A stretch of 64,000 bases of DNA, taken from NCBI RefSeq assembly GCF_001591645.1, contig NZ_BCVH01000012.1:1-64000 (forward strand), given 5' to 3'. Each line of letters opens with the position of its first letter. Within the stretch, counting starts at the first letter, position 1. The notes under the pieces were generated by a model. That model saw only the letters and a program-made list of their open reading frames with translations. It was not told the origin of the DNA and ran no database searches. This document shows, piece by piece, positions 8,515 through 16,539 of the stretch. The stretch comes from Robertmurraya korlensis NBRC 107688 (GTDB taxonomy: Bacteria > Bacillota > Bacilli > Bacillales > Cytobacillaceae). The translations under genes were made by a program, and so were the position numbers.

Positions 8515-9072
8515 ATGAAAAATACGTACGTAACAAGTTACTTTCCTTTAGTTTCTATTCTTTTATTCAGCTTGTCCTTTGCCATGCTTGTAGAGGTGCA
8601 TCTATTTAAATTTTTAAATGCAACCGGTATATATGTAGGAATGCTAGAGTTTTTTTCTAGAAGTGGAATTAAGCTAGCCCTTCTTATTTTATTACTTGTT
8701 GCCTTTTTTATGGTTTTTGCAGCTCTAAAGCTAATTGCTGATACCATTAATGAACTTTCCCTCCTCTTTTTTTCGAAGGACTTTAATGGAGAAAGTTTAA
8801 AGAATGTTCGTGCGGGAGCGATTATTTACTTTACGGGCTCTATATTGTCTCTTTTAGGATCTGCCCATGTAACCATATTAGCTTCCGTATTTTTGATTAC
8901 AACGATTAGTTACTTTGTCTTTTTTGTCTATAAAGTAAGCTCAAAACTATCACTATCTGGTATTATCGGCCTTATTTTCTTCCAAGTACTTACCTGGTCC
9001 ACGCTCGTGTTAGGTGTCCTATTTATTGCATTAAAAGTATACAATAGCATCGTTGCTAGTTTACCAGTTTAA
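8515..9072 (+). CDS. yufK: YufK-like integral membrane protein (DUF5366 type)
   Basis: A 185-residue hydrophobic protein with about five transmembrane helices (for example IKLALLILLLVAFFMVF) and no catalytic motif. Size, hydrophobicity and position between mrpA and the class A PBP gene match yufK of Bacillus subtilis, and identification is largely by context. The ATG at 8515 is preferred to 8485 because GTGGAG precedes it, while the upstream ATG has no ribosome site. It ends at a strong terminator. The function is unknown. Confidence 0.6.
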   Translation: MKNTYVTSYFPLVSILLFSLSFAMLVEVHLFKFLNATGIYVGMLEFFSRSGIKLALLILLLVAFFMVFAALKLIADTINELSLLFFSKDFNGESLKNVRAGAIIYFTGSILSLLGSAHVTILASVFLITTISYFVFFVYKVSSKLSLSGIIGLIFFQVLTWSTLVLGVLFIALKVYNSIVASLPV

Positions 9073-9074
9073 AG

Positions 9075-9106
9075 AACCCCGGATGTGAAAACATCCGGGG
9101 TTTTGT
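9075..9106. terminator. Bidirectional terminator
   Basis: A 12-bp GC-rich stem (AACCCCGGATGT/ACATCCGGGGTT) with a GAAA loop and T-run lies between the convergent yufK-like and pbpD-like genes. Confidence 0.9.
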
Positions 9107-10923
9107 TAATTAGCCATAATCGCCTTCCATATATAAAGGTGCGGAGAATATTGCTCAATCGTTTCAATACTAGATGGCATATCTCTCCCCACCCAAACTC
9201 CAACTGTGAGCGTATCCGTTAACCCTACAAACCAATAGTCATGGAACTGATTCGTAGTTCCTGTTTTGCCACCTTGATACGTTGCTTGAGATAATTTGGC
9301 TTTTCGAGCGGTTCCTGAGAGGATCGTTTCGGATAGCAGACTGCGCATGCTACTAACGGTTACCTCAGACCAGACTTGTTTTTCCTCATTCTTCCACTCG
9401 TAAAGAACATTTCCTTGTAAGTCAGTTACCTTACGGATGGCACGAGGTTGTTGGTACCCTCCGTCATAAAAGGAGGTGTAAGCACCCGTTAGCTCTAAAG
9501 GGGACATTCCATACGTAAAGCCACCGACGGCAGACGCTAACACATGGTCCTTTGGAACTACCTTTTTAAAAGGAAAAGCCGAAAGATATTGAAAGCCCGT
9601 TTCTACACCTATTTCGTTTAATAGTCTTACAGCAGGTGTATTGTATGAATGGGCAAATGCACGTTCAAGCGTTACATTTCCATATGTTTTTCCGCCATAG
9701 TTTTCTGGACAATAGGTACCAATACAAAGTTCTCCTGCATTTACTGTCTTAGATAAGGAGGAGTGTGTCTGCTCTATATATGGAGCGTAAACAAGTAAAG
9801 GTTTAATTGATGACCCTGGCTGTCGATACGCCTGGAACGCTCGATTGAACTCGCCCTTTTGATAGTTTTTCCCGCCGACAAGTGCGAGAATCTGTGCATT
9901 GGTATGGTCAATGACGGCCGCAGATCCTTCCACGTCAATAAATGGGAGATTATCGCTGACCGCTGTTTTTGCACGATTTTGGAGACTTTGATCTAATGAT
10001 GTTTCAATGCTAACCCCTGATGCTATGACTTCTTTGACCCGAGTGTCAATCTGCTCCTCATCCGTTAACCCTTCTGAAAGAGCAATTAAAGCGGATAGTT
10101 CACTCTGCACATAGTTTATATAATCAGGTGCCTGGTCAATTCGTTCATGTACCGATAGAGTAATGGGCATATTTTTTATTTCCATTGCTTCTGAAGCGGT
10201 GAGAGTGTCCTTTTCAACTAATAAATCAATGAGACGCTCTTGACGTGCTTTTGTTCTCTCAAAATGTGTTAGTGGGTCATAATAAGTAGGATTATTAGGA
10301 ACAGCAGCTAGAAAAAGCAGCTCTGCTTTTGTGAGTTCTCGTGTTCCGCGATTAAAATAGTGCTTAGCTGCGGCTTCAATTCCGTAAGCTCCATTTTGAA
10401 AATAAATAGAATTAATATATAAATCTATGATTTCCTTCTTGGAGTAAGTTTGTTCTAATTTGTAGGCGTATAGAATTTCACTAAGCTTTCGGTTGTAAGA
10501 TTGCTCGTGAGTTAAATAAAGATTTCTTGCTAACTGCTGTGTAATCGTACTTGCACCTTGTTCGATCCCGTTAGACTGAATATTGATCGTAAGTGCACGA
10601 CCCATAGCAGCTAAGTCAAAACCAATATGCTCATAAAAGTGCTGATCCTCTGATAGAACAAACACTTCACGTAATAGCTCCGGAATGTCCTCAGTTGATA
10701 GAACGATACGATTCACATTGCTGTACCATTCTAAAACGGTTTCCCCGTTACGATCTTTGATTAAGCTTGTTTGTGATAGATTAGTTCTTTCTAGTTGTAT
10801 CTTGTTTTCTATCACATGATCGAAAGTATCAAAAGATCTTACCTCATTGCTAGAAAAATAGGCAAGCAGGAAGAAGACGGGGAGAAGCAGGATAATAAAA
10901 AAATAACCGGTCGCTACTTTCAT
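9106..10923 (-). CDS. pbpD: Class A penicillin-binding protein, PbpD-like
   Basis: A bifunctional peptidoglycan glycosyltransferase/transpeptidase of 605 residues, anchored by one N-terminal helix (about 6-26). The GT51 domain shows EDQHFYEHIGFD (catalytic Glu) and GASTITQQLARNLYL at about residues 90-145. The transpeptidase domain has SSIK (nucleophile Ser), SYN and KTGT in the right order. Length and the neighbourhood (yufK, kapD) fit PbpD (PBP4) of Bacillus subtilis, 624 residues. The ATG at 10923 follows GGAAG by eight bases. The C-terminus stops soon after the KTGT fold, with no PASTA or fibronectin extension. Confidence 0.85.
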   Translation of the reverse strand: MKVATGYFFIILLLPVFFLLAYFSSNEVRSFDTFDHVIENKIQLERTNLSQTSLIKDRNGETVLEWYSNVNRIVLSTEDIPELLREVFVLSEDQHFYEHIGFDLAAMGRALTINIQSNGIEQGASTITQQLARNLYLTHEQSYNRKLSEILYAYKLEQTYSKKEIIDLYINSIYFQNGAYGIEAAAKHYFNRGTRELTKAELLFLAAVPNNPTYYDPLTHFERTKARQERLIDLLVEKDTLTASEAMEIKNMPITLSVHERIDQAPDYINYVQSELSALIALSEGLTDEEQIDTRVKEVIASGVSIETSLDQSLQNRAKTAVSDNLPFIDVEGSAAVIDHTNAQILALVGGKNYQKGEFNRAFQAYRQPGSSIKPLLVYAPYIEQTHSSLSKTVNAGELCIGTYCPENYGGKTYGNVTLERAFAHSYNTPAVRLLNEIGVETGFQYLSAFPFKKVVPKDHVLASAVGGFTYGMSPLELTGAYTSFYDGGYQQPRAIRKVTDLQGNVLYEWKNEEKQVWSEVTVSSMRSLLSETILSGTARKAKLSQATYQGGKTGTTNQFHDYWFVGLTDTLTVGVWVGRDMPSSIETIEQYSPHLYIWKAIMAN

Positions 10924-11288
10924 GTCAGTCACTTCCTTTTTTATTAAATATTATGATGAAGTTTATGTGCTTCTGTTTTTTTACACTCCACCATAATAAG
11001 ACAAAAGCAGCAAGGAATAAAGCACTAGTGATAAAAAAGACAGTTGAGATATTATACCACCCCGAGATAAAGTTGTATTTCTTCGGTTTACTAATTATCA
11101 TTTTATGGAGATTTTTACATATTTTGAAGCAGATATTCCTTTTCACACTTTATTTAAATGAATTAAACAGAAAAGTGAAAAAATTATTAAAAAACATGAT
11201 ATAATAAAGAAACATTCATGTTCATTCTTTGGAATGGTTATTTCATATAATGGTAGTGAGAGTCGAAGGAGGAAAGAGGGTACGTAAG
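10924..11288. promoter_or_regulatory. Divergent promoter region between pbpD and kapD
   Basis: Two extended -10 elements are visible. On the plus strand TGATATAAT at 11197-11205 is placed to drive kapD. On the minus strand TGGTATAAT ends at 11051 and is placed to drive pbpD. A minus frame encoding a hydrophobic segment ends one base before the pbpD start but has no usable start site (see rejected list). Confidence 0.5.
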
Positions 11289-11912
11289 ATGAGGAAGGAG
11301 CATCAGTATTTATTTATTGATTTTGAGTTTACGATGCCTGAGAGATCTGAACGGTTTAAAGGTTTTTACCCAGAAATCATTGAGGCTGGCATTGTGTCGG
11401 TTGTAAATGATCAAATCTGCGAGAAATTTTCTTCGTATGTCACTCCTAATCGTTTCCCAATGCTATCGGATCGCTGTAAATCATTCTTGAAAATTTCACA
11501 GCAACAGGTCAATGCGGGCATTAGCTTTGCGGACCTTGTGAAAAAGTTTGAGATGTTATGTTCTCCTTCATTAGACCTGACAATTGTTACGTGGGGCAAT
11601 ATGGATATGAGAGTTCTTCGTAATAATTGCGAACAAGCTGGTCTATCCTTTCCTTTAAAAGGGGAAGAACTCGATTTATCCATGGAGTACAAGCGATTTT
11701 TCGGAGACCAAAATCAAACAGGCTTATGGAAAGCGGTGCAAGAGTATGGCAAAGAAGGGACAGGCAAGCACCACCGGGCACTGGACGATGCATTAACCAC
11801 ATTCAATATTTTTCGTTTAGTTGAGAAGGATAAAAAGTATCTTCAAGGTCATACGCCAACTACAATTGGTGACCGAATTGATTTTTCCCAAGTACTTAAT
11901 AAGTTTGCATAA
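11289..11912 (+). CDS. kapD: KapD, DEDDh 3'-5' exonuclease-like inhibitor of the KinA sporulation pathway
   Basis: A 207-residue RNase T/DnaQ-type exonuclease domain. All DEDDh positions are visible: FIDFEF (Asp, Glu) near residue 10, the Asp in TWGNMDMRVL near 105, and HHRALDDA (His, Asp) near 163. In Bacillus subtilis KapD overexpression blocks the KinA route into sporulation, and its length there is almost the same. The ATG at 11289 follows AGAGGG by eight bases. It converges on kapB and ends at a shared terminator. Confidence 0.88.
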   Translation: MRKEHQYLFIDFEFTMPERSERFKGFYPEIIEAGIVSVVNDQICEKFSSYVTPNRFPMLSDRCKSFLKISQQQVNAGISFADLVKKFEMLCSPSLDLTIVTWGNMDMRVLRNNCEQAGLSFPLKGEELDLSMEYKRFFGDQNQTGLWKAVQEYGKEGTGKHHRALDDALTTFNIFRLVEKDKKYLQGHTPTTIGDRIDFSQVLNKFA

Positions 11913-11914
11913 TA

Positions 11915-11946
11915 AGCCAAATCCCTTATATCGGATTTGGCTTTTG
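11915..11946. terminator. Bidirectional terminator kapD/kapB
   Basis: The perfect stem AGCCAAATCC/GGATTTGGCT is followed by TTTT. Confidence 0.85.
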
Positions 11947-11950
11947 TGTG

Positions 11951-12328
11951 TTAAAAGTATTCTCTTTCAAGAGTTGCCATATTTTCAAGGCACTTTTTAG
12001 CCCAGAGGGAATCATCGTTAGCGAGCTGATCTCTCAATTTTTGAATGGAATGTTGTAGCGACTCTTTATAATCAGGAATTTCCTCTGTGTAGTGCTTCAC
12101 CATTTTTGCAGGGATATTGGCTTGTTCTCGGTAGGCAAGAGCTCGTCTTTCATGAAAAAGAGGGACATCTGCATCCTTGTGACTATGTAAATCTCCTTGT
12201 GTCGGGTGAGTAACAACAGCAAGAACCCGGACAAGAATGGTTTCTGGTCGGATATTTGTTACTTCACCTATATACTTCCCGGTTTTATAAATAGCTGTGA
12301 CCTTGTCACCGATTTGAATGTCGGACAT
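11951..12328 (-). CDS. kapB: KapB, sporulation phosphorelay accessory protein
   Basis: A 125-residue protein matching KapB, which in Bacillus subtilis is co-transcribed with the sensor kinase kinB and is needed for KinB to feed the phosphorelay. An SH3-like N-terminal part has GDKVTAIYKTGKYIGEV (residues 7-23). It is followed by HTHPTQGDLH-type loop residues and a helical C-terminus (YKESLQHSIQKLRDQL). No kinB is adjacent: the upstream neighbour is a divergent cyclophilin gene, so the usual kinB-kapB operon is split here. Confidence 0.85.
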   Translation of the reverse strand: MSDIQIGDKVTAIYKTGKYIGEVTNIRPETILVRVLAVVTHPTQGDLHSHKDADVPLFHERRALAYREQANIPAKMVKHYTEEIPDYKESLQHSIQKLRDQLANDDSLWAKKCLENMATLEREYF

Positions 12329-12423
12329 TTTTTGTTTCTCCTTTCAAATTGGGCTAGAACTGTATATGATAATAATTATGACGTAAGCATAATGAAAAAC
12401 AAAGTATTTTGGAGGGTGATTAC

Positions 12424-13140
12424 ATGAAGAAATTCCTAGGATGTTTATTGTTTGTTGTTTTACTTGTCACCGGATGTGGGACAAGCAATGAAGAAGGTAC
12501 TGAAAACTCAAACGGAAATGCAAGTAATAATGAAACCGCTAACCAAGAAAATATTGTTCTTCCACAGGCAACCACAGAGGTTGGTGAAAAGGAAAGACTA
12601 GTTGAAATGGAAACATCAATGGGAAATATTAAAATCAAGCTGTTTCCAGAACAAGCTCCTAAGGCAGTAGAGAACTTTATTACTCATAGTGAAGAGGGAT
12701 ATTACGAAGGAGTCATTTTCCACCGTGTAATAAATGACTTTATGATTCAAGGGGGAGACCCGGATGGAACCGGCATGGGTGGAGAAAGCATTTATGGCAA
12801 GCCATTTGAAGATGAGTTCTCGGAACAGCTTTATAATTTCAGAGGTGCCTTATCAATGGCTAACTCTGGTCCTGGTACTAATGGAAGCCAGTTTTTTATC
12901 GTTCAAAATAAAACATTAGATCCACGTGCGGTGGACCAAATGAAACAAGCTGGTTACAACGAAAAGGTCATTAAGCAGTATGAAGATGGAGGTACTCCAT
13001 GGCTGGATCAAGCTCATACCGTGTTTGGTCAAGTGATTGAAGGCATGGACGTAGTGGATAAAATTGCTACCACTCCAGTAGGTGAAGGTGATAAGCCGGA
13101 AGAAGATGTGATCATCAAGAAGATTACTGTACTGAAGTAA
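12424..13140 (+). CDS. Lipoprotein peptidyl-prolyl cis-trans isomerase (cyclophilin)
   Basis: A 238-residue exported cyclophilin. A lipoprotein signal peptide ends in LVTGC (Cys near residue 18), followed by an Asn/Glu/Ser-rich linker and then the cyclophilin domain from about residue 60. The domain carries the catalytic [15 protein letters not shown], the [10 protein letters not shown] substrate-binding block and a late His (QAHTVFGQV). It is predicted to be anchored on the outer face of the membrane and to catalyse proline isomerisation in exported proteins. GGAGGGTG precedes the ATG. Cytoplasmic PpiB of Bacillus subtilis is about 143 residues, so the signal and linker set this one apart. 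Confidence 0.92.
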   Translation: MKKFLGCLLFVVLLVTGCGTSNEEGTENSNGNASNNETANQENIVLPQATTEVGEKERLVEMETSMGNIKIKLFPEQAPKAVENFITHSEEGYYEGVIFHRVINDFMIQGGDPDGTGMGGESIYGKPFEDEFSEQLYNFRGALSMANSGPGTNGSQFFIVQNKTLDPRAVDQMKQAGYNEKVIKQYEDGGTPWLDQAHTVFGQVIEGMDVVDKIATTPVGEGDKPEEDVIIKKITVLK

Positions 13141-13146
13141 TCGTAC

Positions 13147-13175
13147 TTGGACGATCGGTAGAACCTTGATATAAT
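13147..13175 (+). promoter_or_regulatory. Sigma-A promoter
   Basis: TTGGAC at 13147-13152, an exact 17-base spacer, and TATAAT at 13170-13175. It drives the small membrane gene at 13216. Confidence 0.75.
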
Positions 13176-13215
13176 AGGCATGAATGACTGCTCGTTGGCA
13201 GAAAGGAAGATCGTC

Positions 13216-13419
13216 ATGATCCATTCGTTTATATTATCATTGTTTCTTTATTTTCCTGAAGATAAGTCAGAATATATTCCTGCTGCTATTTCTTTTACCA
13301 TCTTCTTAATTCTCTGTATTTTTACGATGCGATTTATCGTTAAGGTTTCAAGAAAAGAAGAGGCAAAAGCAAAAGAGCTAGAGAATCAAATTATGAGTGA
13401 GCAACAAAACAAAGGATAA
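13216..13419 (+). CDS. Small membrane protein of unknown function
   Basis: A 67-residue protein with one clear transmembrane helix (IPAAISFTIFLILCIFTMRF) and a charged coiled C-terminal tail (KEEAKAKELENQ). The ATG at 13216 is selected because AAAGGAAG lies just upstream. It has its own near-consensus promoter and its own terminator, so it is an independent transcription unit. No domain is recognised. Confidence 0.65.
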   Translation: MIHSFILSLFLYFPEDKSEYIPAAISFTIFLILCIFTMRFIVKVSRKEEAKAKELENQIMSEQQNKG

Positions 13420-13452
13420 CGTACACTTTTTCGAAAAGTGTACGTTTTTTTA
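13419..13452 (+). terminator. Rho-independent terminator
   Basis: A 12-bp stem (ACGTACACTTTT/AAAAGTGTACGT) is followed by T7. Confidence 0.9.
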
Positions 13453-13494
13453 TTTTAATCAAAAACGGAAGAGTCCTACTCTTCCGTCTGACTA

Positions 13495-14661
13495 TTATGC
13501 AAAAGCTGCTTTCAAGCGTTGCAAGCCTTCTACCACATGTTCTTTTGAACACGCTATATTCATTCGAACAAACCCTTCTCCGCCAGCTCCGTATTTTGGT
13601 CCAGGCTCGAGTCCTATTTTTCCTTTTTCGATTAGTGATTTCTTTATCTCATCATCTGAGAGTCCAAGCTCACGACAATCCATCCAGATTAAGTAGGTAC
13701 CTTCCGGATCCATCATCTTTATTTGTGGAAGTTCAGAATCTAGGAACTGCTGTACGTAGCGAATATTTTCTGCCATATAAGCCAGAGCTTCGTTTAACCA
13801 GGTTTCACCGTGAAGATATGCTGCCTCTATCCCAACGATACCAAATGTATTTAACGTGTGAAACCCTTGCTTTTGTTGTTCAGCTTGAAATAGCTCTTGA
13901 AGCTTTTTATTGCTAGTAATAACTGCAGATGCTTGAAGACCAGCCAAATTAAAGGTTTTAGAAGGAGCAATACAAGTGACAACGAAATCAGCAAAATCCT
14001 CTAAACTCGCAATTGGGACATGTTTGTTTTCTTCAAACACTAGATCGGAATGAATTTCATCTGATAAAATCAAGCAATTATATTGTTTACAAAGCCTTCC
14101 AATTTGAATCAGTTCTTCTTTCCCCCATATTCTCCCACTTGGATTGTGTGGATTACATAGTAAAAACAGCTTTACCCCTTCTTTAAGCTTAGCTTCAAAA
14201 TCATCAAAATCAATTTCATAACGATTATTTACATTTTTTAAAGGAGAATTTACGACTACACGCTCATTTTTTTCCACCATAGAAAAAAACGGAGTATACA
14301 CCGGAGATTGAAGCATGACTTTGTCTCCAACAGAAGTAAATGCTTGAACGGCTGTGCTGATGGATGGCACGACCCCCGAGCTGTAGGATATCCATGCTTG
14401 ACGAATATCCCAGCTGTGTCTTTTTTTCACCCAGGCTTGTATCGCTTTTCCAACAGAAGGTGGGACAAATGTATAGCCGAATATCTCATGATTTAATCGA
14501 TTTCGAATCGCATTCGTTACTTCAGCAGGTGGTGGAAAATCCATGTCAGCTACCCACATCGGGTGAAGATCGCTGCTTCCAAACACATCGTGGAGGAGTC
14601 CCCATTTAACTGATCCAGTATTATTTCGGTCAATCACTTTATCAAAATCATATGTAGTCAT
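13495..14661 (-). CDS. patB: PatB, cystathionine beta-lyase / C-S lyase
   Basis: A PLP-dependent fold-type I C-S lyase of 388 residues (MalY/PatB group), which cleaves cystathionine or cysteine conjugates to a thiol or homocysteine, pyruvate and ammonia. Visible are PMWVADMDFP near residue 33, NPHNPSGRIW near 167, SDEIHSDLVF near 200 and the Schiff-base Lys in APSKTFNLAGLQ near 235. The C-terminal RMNIAC block has the carboxylate-binding Arg. The ATG at 14661 follows GGTGAGGTG; a longer upstream extension lacks homology. In Bacillus subtilis patB also neighbours kinB-kapB and the yug genes. Confidence 0.88.
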   Translation of the reverse strand: MTTYDFDKVIDRNNTGSVKWGLLHDVFGSSDLHPMWVADMDFPPPAEVTNAIRNRLNHEIFGYTFVPPSVGKAIQAWVKKRHSWDIRQAWISYSSGVVPSISTAVQAFTSVGDKVMLQSPVYTPFFSMVEKNERVVVNSPLKNVNNRYEIDFDDFEAKLKEGVKLFLLCNPHNPSGRIWGKEELIQIGRLCKQYNCLILSDEIHSDLVFEENKHVPIASLEDFADFVVTCIAPSKTFNLAGLQASAVITSNKKLQELFQAEQQKQGFHTLNTFGIVGIEAAYLHGETWLNEALAYMAENIRYVQQFLDSELPQIKMMDPEGTYLIWMDCRELGLSDDEIKKSLIEKGKIGLEPGPKYGAGGEGFVRMNIACSKEHVVEGLQRLKAAFA

Positions 14662-14747
14662 AAAGCACCTCACCTTTTTCCATTTTATTTGATCTATGTA
14701 ATATGATAAGATATGTGAACAAAAAGATAAAATAAAAGGTGATATAA

Positions 14748-15008
14748 ATGGAATTTCTTGAAATGAACATAAGCTTGGTACAACGTCTAATGGATTGGGA
14801 TCCACTTGGATACGGGGAAGACAGCTATGAGACGGAAATTGCCGATACAATTCAAGCGGTACATGTATTGTCATCTCCAAACGAGTTAGCTCGAAAAATC
14901 CAAAGTATCTATGAGTTTTCTTTTGAAGAAGTGATTCCTTTATCGAAATGCACTGCCATGGCGGAAGAATTGTTGGCCATTAAAAACGAAAGCACCTGTT
15001 CGCTGTAA
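14748..15008 (+). CDS. yugE: YugE-like protein (DUF1871 type)
   Basis: An 86-residue acidic helical protein of unknown function. The segment NLVQRLMDWDPLG-like (here SLVQRLMDWDPLGYG) at about residues 7-21 and the helix ELARKIQSIYEFSFEE match the YugE family of Bacilli. It is divergent from patB, in the same place as in Bacillus subtilis. No catalytic residues are evident. Confidence 0.75.
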   Translation: MEFLEMNISLVQRLMDWDPLGYGEDSYETEIADTIQAVHVLSSPNELARKIQSIYEFSFEEVIPLSKCTAMAEELLAIKNESTCSL

Positions 15009-15045
15009 AAAAGCTTCAAGCGGAAACTCCCTTGAAGCTTTTATT
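15007..15045. terminator. Bidirectional terminator yugE/yugF
   Basis: The stem AAAAGCTTCAAG/CTTGAAGCTTTT has a 10-base loop and A/T-rich flanks. Confidence 0.85.
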
Positions 15046-15869
15046 TATCCTAGAAACTCCTTAATATATTTATGAACGATTTCCGGTCGTTCTTCCGGCA
15101 CGAGATGTCCCGTCTCCTTTAATACAATTAGCTCGGAATTCCTTAAGTCCTGCTTCAATCTCTTTCCAACCCTCAGCGGGACGACTCTGTCATGCTCGCC
15201 CCAAATGAGGAGACAAGGGGTCTCAATTTTTTTTAAATCAGACTCGTCTAACTCGTCTTCCCTATGTCGAATCATTCGAGTTAATGCGGGAAAAATATCT
15301 CCTTTTAAAAAAGGGACTAAATATCCGTTCAACATATCATCATCGATCATGGAATGATTATAAACGACATTAAGTAGGTTTTTTTTGACTCCTGATTTCG
15401 CTAAATGCCTTTTTACATACAGGTGAAAAAAAGGAAGATAACTAGACAATACAAGAGGAAGCTTCATTCGTTTTAAATATCCAGAGCTACATAATAAAAC
15501 AGAACGTTTTACGAGATCGGGTCTCAGTTGTGAAATCTTTAACGCGATTTGTCCTCCCATTGAGTGACCGATAATGGAAATCTTTTTTATATGGAGATGC
15601 TCCATAAAGGAAATAACCGAGTGCGATATATTTTCATACGAATAGATAAACTTCTTTGACTTACCACTTCTTCCGAATGGTGGAAAATCAATGGCGATGA
15701 CGTTAAACTCCTCACGAAGAAGAGGAATGAGCCTTCGGAAGCTAAAGGTTGATGAGAGAAAACCATGAATGAGCAATAGTGTCTCTTTTGCTTCAGGATG
15801 CTTGTACTGTTCATAATACAGGTCGTTTCCGTTAATATTGATAGTACCGGTAATACAAGCGTCATCCAT
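15045..15869 (-). CDS. yugF: YugF, alpha/beta-hydrolase
   Basis: An alpha/beta-fold hydrolase of 274 residues from the chosen ATG. It has the HGF oxyanion motif (LLIHGFLSS) near residue 34, the nucleophile elbow GHSMGG near 101, the acid in WGEHDRVV near 218 and the catalytic His in ETGHLVPEE near 246. The substrate is unknown. The ATG at 15869 is preferred because AAGGGTG lies eight bases upstream and the length then equals YugF of Bacillus subtilis. An upstream ATG at 15905 is possible. It is convergent with yugE. Confidence 0.82.
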   Translation of the reverse strand: MDDACITGTININGNDLYYEQYKHPEAKETLLLIHGFLSSTFSFRRLIPLLREEFNVIAIDFPPFGRSGKSKKFIYSYENISHSVISFMEHLHIKKISIIGHSMGGQIALKISQLRPDLVKRSVLLCSSGYLKRMKLPLVLSSYLPFFHLYVKRHLAKSGVKKNLLNVVYNHSMIDDDMLNGYLVPFLKGDIFPALTRMIRHREDELDESDLKKIETPCLLIWGEHDRVVPLRVGKRLKQDLRNSELIVLKETGHLVPEERPEIVHKYIKEFLG

Positions 15870-16035
15870 ATCGTATTCACCCTTTACCAGTATTTTGTTT
15901 TTCATAGAATACCCATCACCTGATAAAATCAATCATAAAAAATATGATGATAAATTTGAAAATTTAATTATTTTTCTTGCATTTTTGTTATAATGTAACT
16001 ATTTTAAGCGATAAAGCAGAAAAGGATGTTAACGC

Positions 16036-16539
16036 ATGAAACTTTCGGATAAAGAACTCGAAGTTGTAGAAATTCTTGAAAAGGATGCTCGAATTTCAGC
16101 TGACGATGTAGCAAAAATGATCGGTCTAAGCTTACAAGAAACAGAGGAGCTTATTAAGAAGCTTGAAAAAGAGAAGGTTCTTGTTCATTACACTACAGTC
16201 GTGGATTGGTCTAAAATTGACGGTCATGAAGGTGTGACGGCTATGATTGATGTTAAGGTAACACCAAAGCGCGGGGTGGGCTTCGATGAGGTAGCTGAGC
16301 GTATCTATCGATTTAAGGAAGTAAAATCCGTTTACCTCATGTCAGGTGCTTATGATCTAAGCGTAATTATTGAGGGTAAATCGATGAATGAAGTAGCAAG
16401 ATTTGTTTCCAATAAGCTGTCCACTCTTGATTCGGTATTATCTACAACCACGCATTTTATTTTAAAGAAATATAAGCATGATGGGACGATATTCGAACCG
16501 TTAGCAGACGATGATAAGAGAATTGTGGTGTCACCTTAA
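16036..16539 (+). CDS. alaR: AlaR, Lrp/AsnC-family regulator of alaT
   Basis: An Lrp/AsnC transcription factor of 167 residues. An N-terminal winged helix-turn-helix (about 5-60, LEKDARISADDVAKMIGLS) is followed by the RAM/ligand domain (about 70-145, VKSVYLMSGAYDLSVIIEG). It overlaps the aminotransferase start by one base (TAATG), so the regulator and enzyme are one operon. In Bacillus subtilis the pair yugG-yugH is alaR-alaT, and AlaR activates the alanine aminotransferase gene. An extended -10 (TGTTATAAT) lies near 15985-15993. Confidence 0.88.
   Translation: MKLSDKELEVVEILEKDARISADDVAKMIGLSLQETEELIKKLEKEKVLVHYTTVVDWSKIDGHEGVTAMIDVKVTPKRGVGFDEVAERIYRFKEVKSVYLMSGAYDLSVIIEGKSMNEVARFVSNKLSTLDSVLSTTTHFILKKYKHDGTIFEPLADDDKRIVVSP

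Noticed and set aside
10925-11146. Minus-strand frame with a hydrophobic helix ending one base before pbpD
   Set aside because: The stop overlap looks like coupling, but no ATG/GTG/TTG has a ribosome site and a -10 element (TGGTATAAT) lies inside the frame. I treat it as leader.
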